From positions 33,323 to 97,322 of the forward strand of contig CASDPA010000013.1 in NCBI GenBank assembly GCA_949282255.1: a DNA stretch of 64,000 nt. Direction: 5' to 3'. Within the stretch, counting starts at the first letter, position 1. Each line of letters begins with the position of its first letter. Below, piece after piece: positions 60,118-64,000 of the stretch. The notes below the pieces were generated by a model. It was not told where the DNA came from and did not search any database. It was given only the letters and a program-made list of their open reading frames with translations. This DNA is from an uncultured Spirochaetales bacterium. GTDB lineage: Bacteria > Spirochaetota > Spirochaetia > Sphaerochaetales > Sphaerochaetaceae. The translations under genes and the position numbers were made by a program.

Positions 60118-60147
60118 GGCCTTGCCGTTTGGCAGGGTCTTTTTTTT
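60118..60147 (+). terminator. Terminator of rplM-rpsI
   Basis: CCTTGCC / GGCAGGG (one G-T pair) with a GTTT loop, then TC and eight T. Confidence 0.85.
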
Positions 60148-60152
60148 CGGAC

Positions 60153-60182
60153 TTGCTCTTTTTGCGCCTGCAGCCTTATCAT
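60153..60182 (+). promoter_or_regulatory. Promoter of recX (predicted leaderless)
   Basis: TTGCTC (60153-60158), 18-base spacer, TATCAT (60177-60182), six bases, ATG at 60189. It begins directly after the rpsI terminator. Confidence 0.55.
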
Positions 60183-60188
60183 GTGCGT

Positions 60189-60641
60189 ATGAAAAATCCT
60201 GTCGATGATGCCTATGAAAAAGCGCTGAAGCTTCTTGTGCTCAGGGAGCATACAAAAGTTGAGCTTGAAAGGAAACTGAAGGACAAGGGGTATGCCGGAT
60301 CATCCGTGCAGGAGGCCTTGGACCGTCTAGAGAAGGAAGGAAGTCTGGATGATAGGCGCTTTGCGGAGGTTTTCATCAGATCCCGGCTCAAGAAGAATCC
60401 TGAGGGCCGGTTCCTGCTTGCAATGAGGCTTGAGCAGAAAGGTTGCGGAAAAGCTGCTTACCAGGAGATTCTGGATGAGGTTTTTAAAAGTGGGGAGTAT
60501 GTCCCTTACCTGAAGTCGGCTGTGGATAAGAGCCTGCGCATCAGGGGAAAAGAAAAAACCCTTTCGGCTTTCATCCAAAAGGGTTTCAGGGCTTCGATCA
60601 TCGAAAGCCTTATCGACGGGGGTGACATCAATCAAGATTGA
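60189..60641 (+). CDS. recX: Regulatory protein RecX
   Basis: A 150-residue, helical protein of the RecX family that caps or inhibits RecA filaments. It shows three RecX-type repeats: ALKLLVLREHTKVELERKLKDKGY, EALDRLEKEGSLDDRRFAEVFIRSRL and GRFLLAMRLEQKGCGKAAYQEIL. RecA is not in the window. The frame extends upstream to 60105, across the rpsI terminator; the ATG at 60189 follows the promoter. Its end overlaps ade by 14 bases. Confidence 0.9.
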   Translation: MKNPVDDAYEKALKLLVLREHTKVELERKLKDKGYAGSSVQEALDRLEKEGSLDDRRFAEVFIRSRLKKNPEGRFLLAMRLEQKGCGKAAYQEILDEVFKSGEYVPYLKSAVDKSLRIRGKEKTLSAFIQKGFRASIIESLIDGGDINQD

Positions 60642-62364
60642 TATCGACAAAATCGAATTTCGTCACATCAAACAGCCCTATGTCCGTCAGCTTATATTCG
60701 GGTATGACGGGAAGGGCCATGAAGCAGAGGGTCATGAACGGATCCACATCCTTTGAAACTCCCAGTTCCCCATAAGCGGTTTCATGCATCCGTTCAAGAG
60801 TTTTGCAGACTTCCTGTGCACCATCTCCGGTCATCAGCCCCCCAACTTCCAAGCGGTGGTTGTCAAGAATTTTACCATCTTTGACCATCGTTATTCCTCC
60901 ACCGAGGCTGATGAGGTTTTCAACTGCCGTGGCCATATCTTCATCGTTATCTCCGATTACTATGATGTTATGCGAATCGTGTGCGATCGATGTGGCCACT
61001 GCCCCATGTTTCATACCATATCCACGTATGAGCGCGACTGCAACATTGCCTAGTCCGTTATGTCTTTCGACTACCGCCAATTTCAGGATGTCATTTTCCC
61101 CGTCATGCATCCAGCAACCTTCTTCATCCCGTGCAACATACGCTTCCCCCGCTTTTGTCACAACCTGGCCTGGAATGATGTCGATGATCCGTACGTGATC
61201 GCTTCTTAGTCTCAGTTTGAGTTTTTCCTTCGAAAAATCCTTTACATTCATCCTTCCTTCAATCCCTTGGGCTTTAACAGGTTTTGATGGAGATAGTATT
61301 TTCCCATTTTTTGCTGCAAGCTTGCCTGCTATGAAGACCTGTTCCGCCTTTATATCCGTAAGCTTTTCGGTGATGAAGAAATCGGCTCTTTTTCCCGGTG
61401 CTATTGCACCTCTGTCTTTTAGCCCATAGCATTCGGCTGCGTTTATCGTCGCCATGCAGATTGCAGTAACAGGATTTAACCCCGCTCCGATCGCAAGGTT
61501 CACACCATGGTTCAGATGCCCATACTTGGCAATTGTTTCAGGTTGCCTGTCATCGGTGCAGAAAAGTGCCCATCTGTAATTCTTGTCATCTATCCCTTTT
61601 ACAAGTTCAAGAACATTTTTACAGGCAGTTCCCTGGCGGAGCATCACATACATTCCTCTGGCTATGCGTTCTTTAAGCTCATCCGAGGTCGCACATTCAT
61701 GATCCGTTGTTATCCCGACTCCTATGTATCCGTCAAGATCGCTTGACCTTACATTCGGAGCATGTCCGTCTATGTTCTTTTTTCGGGAATAGGCGGTTGC
61801 AAGCTTATCCAACACCATTCCATCGGCATTGATCACACCCGGATAGTTCATCATCTCCCCGAGACCAAGGACGGACTCGTCATCTATGAACTCCTCTATT
61901 TCCTTTGCATTAAGTATGCATCCTGCATGTTCGAATGGAGTGGCTGGAACGCATGATGGATACATGTAGAATATCGACAGGGTGGCATTCTTCCCGCTTT
62001 TAAGCATGTACGCCATGGCATCGCTTCCGCAGACGTTGCAGATCTCATGCGGGTCGGCGATGACACTGGTTGTGCCATAGGGGACCACCATGTCGGAAAA
62101 GGCCGTCGGGGTAAGGTGCGACGATTCGATGTGGCAGTGTCCGTCTATAAATCCGGGTACGATGTATGCTCCTTTGGCATCAATTTCTTTTTCTGCTTTC
62201 CTTTCCCCGTCGATGCCGACGATCAGCCCATTGTCGATGAAAAGGTCCCCATTTTGTATTTCATGGGTATATACATTGACCACTTTCGCATTCTTGATGA
62301 CGAGATCGCAGGCCTTGCGTCCTGTTGCGGCATCAAGAAGTCTTATGGCTTTTTCTTTGGTCAT
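60628..62364 (-). CDS. ade: Adenine deaminase
   Basis: A 578-residue amidohydrolase that converts adenine to hypoxanthine and ammonia. Metal-site motifs are PGFIDGHCHIESSHLTP (about residue 85), VIADPHEICNV, NIDGHAPNV, GITTDHECAT and FCTDDRQP. The C-terminal adenine deaminase-specific region follows (GHNI-like AHDSHNIIVIGDNDEDMA). It is divergent from a purine permease, a natural salvage pair. AGGAGGCACAT precedes the ATG. Confidence 0.97.
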   Translation of the reverse strand: MTKEKAIRLLDAATGRKACDLVIKNAKVVNVYTHEIQNGDLFIDNGLIVGIDGERKAEKEIDAKGAYIVPGFIDGHCHIESSHLTPTAFSDMVVPYGTTSVIADPHEICNVCGSDAMAYMLKSGKNATLSIFYMYPSCVPATPFEHAGCILNAKEIEEFIDDESVLGLGEMMNYPGVINADGMVLDKLATAYSRKKNIDGHAPNVRSSDLDGYIGVGITTDHECATSDELKERIARGMYVMLRQGTACKNVLELVKGIDDKNYRWALFCTDDRQPETIAKYGHLNHGVNLAIGAGLNPVTAICMATINAAECYGLKDRGAIAPGKRADFFITEKLTDIKAEQVFIAGKLAAKNGKILSPSKPVKAQGIEGRMNVKDFSKEKLKLRLRSDHVRIIDIIPGQVVTKAGEAYVARDEEGCWMHDGENDILKLAVVERHNGLGNVAVALIRGYGMKHGAVATSIAHDSHNIIVIGDNDEDMATAVENLISLGGGITMVKDGKILDNHRLEVGGLMTGDGAQEVCKTLERMHETAYGELGVSKDVDPFMTLCFMALPVIPEYKLTDIGLFDVTKFDFVDINLD

Positions 62365-62379
62365 ATGTGCCTCCTAATA

Positions 62380-62409
62380 ATAGTATAAAGCTGATTTGCT
62401 TATTCGCAA
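62380..62409 (-). promoter_or_regulatory. Promoter of ade
   Basis: TTGCGA (62409-62404), 18-base spacer, TACTAT (62385-62380), followed by AGGAGG and the ATG at 62364. Confidence 0.45.
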
Positions 62410-62495
62410 AATATAGTTTTTGGTTCAAAAACGGGGAGTGAAAAGTGGTTTTATCATAGTTTTCAATATTTATTTGGTCCGTAAATTGAAATTAT

Positions 62496-62525
62496 TTGCG
62501 TATTTTGGGACTAATGGGTTAGAAT
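62496..62525 (+). promoter_or_regulatory. Promoter of the purine permease
   Basis: TTGCGT (62496-62501), 18-base spacer, TAGAAT (62520-62525). Its -35 region TTTGCGTA resembles the TTTGCGAA of the divergent ade promoter, a possible shared regulator site. Confidence 0.4.
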
Positions 62526-62557
62526 TAAACCATAAAACAAACAAAAGGAGTCGATAG

Positions 62558-63862
62558 ATGGAAAAGTTATTCAAGCTTAAGGATCACGGAACGACCGTCC
62601 GGACCGAGATAGTCGCCGGTGTGACGACGTTCCTGGCCATGGCCTACATCCTGGCAGTCAACCCGAGTATACTTTCCGCCTCAGGTATGGATGCAGGTGC
62701 GGTGTTCACGGCAACTGCGCTCTCAAGTGCTGTAGCCACTCTCGTAATGGCCTTCTTGGCCAACCTGCCGTTCGCTCTCGCCCCGGGGATGGGCCTGAAC
62801 GCATTCTTGGCGTTCACAGTCTGCGGTTCGATGGGCTATTCATGGCAGTTCGCACTCACGGCTGTCCTTGTGGAGGGATTGATTTTCATCATTCTCACAA
62901 TCTTCAATGTCCGCGAGGCCATCGTCAATTGTATTCCGAAGAATATCAAAAACGCCATAAGCGTCGGTATCGGATTGTTCATCGCATTCATCGGCCTGCA
63001 GAACGCGAAGATCATCGTCGCAGATGCATCGACTCTCGTCGTCATCAACGACTTCATGAACTTCTCCGATCCGAATTCCGTTTCTGCGCTCTTGGCCATA
63101 ATCGGTCTTCTCATTACAGGAATCCTTCTTGTTTACAAGGTGAAGGGCGCCCTGCTCATCGGTATCGCAGTAACTGCAATCATCGGTATTCCAATGGGAG
63201 TCACCGCAGCCCCGTCAGGATCATATCTGCCGCCGTCTCTCGCTTCGACCTTTGCCCAGTTCGATTTCTCGCAGGTTTTCAGCATTGACTTTTTGATTGT
63301 AATGTTCACATTCCTCTTTGTCGATATGTTCGATACTGTAGGAACGCTTATCGGATGTGCGACAAAGGCCAACATGATCCAGGAAGACGGATCTGTTCCG
63401 AACTGTAAGGAAGCCCTTTTTGCCGATGCTGTCGGCACCACGGTCGGCGCAATCCTCGGAACAAGCACGGTAACGACATTCGTAGAATCCTCCGCGGGCG
63501 TCATGGAAGGCGGAAGAACCGGTCTTACGGCACTCGTTGTCGCAGTCCTCTTCATAGTCGCTCTCTTCCTCTCTCCGTTGTTCCTCGCCATTCCAAGCGC
63601 GGCTACGGCTCCGGCTCTCATTCTTGTAGGATTCTTCATGATGACACCGGTCAAGGAGATAGATTTCAACGATCCGACAGAAGGCATCCCTGCATTCCTC
63701 ACCATACTTTTCATGATCTGTGCATACTCGATCAGCGAAGGTATCATGTTCGGAATGCTTTCCTATGTGCTTCTCAAGATTTTCAAGAAAGAGATCAAAT
63801 CGCTGCCGATCCCGACGATTATCGTCGCTGTCGTATTCCTCATCAAGCTCATCATCGGCTGA
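62558..63862 (+). CDS. AzgA/PbuG-type NCS2 purine permease
   Basis: A 434-residue membrane protein with about 12-14 helices. Family marks are GTTVRTEIVAGVTTFLAMAYILAVNP at the N terminus, FALAPGMGLNAFLAFTVC, MFDTVGTLIGCATKA, and the substrate-site STVTTFVESSAGVMEGGRTGL. AzgA-type proteins import adenine, guanine or hypoxanthine by proton symport. Paired with divergent adenine deaminase it would supply adenine for salvage. AAAAGGAG precedes the ATG. Confidence 0.94.
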   Translation: MEKLFKLKDHGTTVRTEIVAGVTTFLAMAYILAVNPSILSASGMDAGAVFTATALSSAVATLVMAFLANLPFALAPGMGLNAFLAFTVCGSMGYSWQFALTAVLVEGLIFIILTIFNVREAIVNCIPKNIKNAISVGIGLFIAFIGLQNAKIIVADASTLVVINDFMNFSDPNSVSALLAIIGLLITGILLVYKVKGALLIGIAVTAIIGIPMGVTAAPSGSYLPPSLASTFAQFDFSQVFSIDFLIVMFTFLFVDMFDTVGTLIGCATKANMIQEDGSVPNCKEALFADAVGTTVGAILGTSTVTTFVESSAGVMEGGRTGLTALVVAVLFIVALFLSPLFLAIPSAATAPALILVGFFMMTPVKEIDFNDPTEGIPAFLTILFMICAYSISEGIMFGMLSYVLLKIFKKEIKSLPIPTIIVAVVFLIKLIIG

Positions 63863-63882
63863 TTGTTGGAAAAGACCAAATG

Positions 63883-63908
63883 CGCCCAAGGTTCTTGGGC
63901 GTTTTTTT
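63883..63908 (+). terminator. Terminator of the purine permease
   Basis: CGCCCAAG / CTTGGGCG with a three-base loop and seven T. Confidence 0.9.
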
Positions 63909-63914
63909 GTGCAA

Positions 63915-63941
63915 CGAAAACCTCCGTTTCGAACGGAGGTT
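63915..63941 (-). terminator. Terminator of a gene entering from the right
   Basis: AACCTCCGTT / AACGGAGGTT, ten perfect pairs, followed by TTTTCG-type sequence on the minus strand. It fits the end of a convergent gene beyond the window. Confidence 0.65.
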
Positions 63942-63955
63942 CCGGAAAGCTTTAG

Positions 63956-64000
63956 CTATACATAAAAATGAAAACCTGTCCGATAATCGTAGGTGTAACA
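63956..64000 (-). CDS. Possible C-terminal end of a minus-strand gene (partial)
   Basis: Upstream of the minus-strand terminator two frames end close together. One ends DYRTGFHFYV at TAG (63958-63956), an alternating aromatic pattern like the last strand of an outer-membrane barrel. The other ends QVFIFMYS a few bases later. Too short to choose or name. Confidence 0.25.
   Translation of the reverse strand, partial: CYTYDYRTGFHFYV

Noticed and set aside
62410..62557. Possible purine riboswitch before the purine permease
   Set aside because: The three-way junction consensus with its conserved loop pairs is not recognisable; only promoter-like boxes and AGGAG are seen.
1..64000. CRISPR arrays, rRNA genes, integrated phage
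   Set aside because: No regularly spaced identical repeats, no rRNA sequence and no run of phage structural genes were seen.

Overview
The window reads as chromosomal DNA of a host- or sediment-associated spirochaete, most likely Sphaerochaeta- or Treponema-like. This is inference from gene content: CarD-IspD-IspF and HprK-HPr clusters, a ymdB/rseC/lptCAB/rpoN/hpf block that implies an LPS-bearing outer membrane, an AddAB-type nuclease, butyrate kinase, and lipoproteins with loose lipoboxes. Almost all of it is protein-coding, with many 4-base ATGA overlaps inside operons and convergent genes that overlap at their 3' ends.

Layout. 1-5300: butyrate kinase, a 28-codon ORF, a lone TrpX-like binding protein, an anchored hydrolase, a poly-G-interrupted GLUG-repeat lipoprotein and tRNA-Val. 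5.4-6.5 kb: a truncated WYL-type regulator coupled to a frameshifted Cdd1/DUF3795 gene. 6.5-17.4 kb: housekeeping genes (ispF, ispD, carD; malQ, rsmE, thyX; an SPL-like radical SAM gene; uvrC; holA, lexA-like, HPr, hprK). 17.4-25.9 kb: a small asparaginase, then a more AT-rich accessory segment with a LctP-type permease, a LysR regulator and a glycerophosphodiester uptake and hydrolysis operon (two GDPDs, two permeases, a binding protein, an esterase). 25.9-30.9 kb: hpf, rpoN, lptBAC, rseC, a ymdB-like gene and tRNA-Leu. 31.2-34 kb: an IS110-family element next to an ATPase missing its front, and a DUF3795 gene. 34-45 kb: endonuclease, CPBP protease, addB-addA, a PatB-type lyase, an EFR1 ferredoxin protein and aroA. 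45-55 kb: two GNATs and oppA, plus oppBCDF. 55-64 kb: rimO, a UvrD/PcrA helicase, rplM-rpsI, recX, adenine deaminase and an AzgA-type purine permease.

The most unusual signal is promoter architecture. For twelve genes a -10-like hexamer is followed by exactly six bases and then the chosen ATG, with no Shine-Dalgarno sequence, which predicts leaderless mRNAs. Operon-internal genes and a second set of genes (oppA, oppB, GDPD1, ade, azgA) have clear AGGAGG-type sites. Other points of interest are a possible phase-variable lipoprotein (G10 tract), a -1 frameshift at a slippery heptamer in the Cdd1/DUF3795 gene, a LexA homologue without its Ser-Lys dyad, a YmdB homologue that has lost metal ligands at the head of the lpt operon, an OppC with a large periplasmic insert, and a candidate IS110 bridge RNA.

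All calls come from reading the sequence. No database search, folding program or codon statistics were run.
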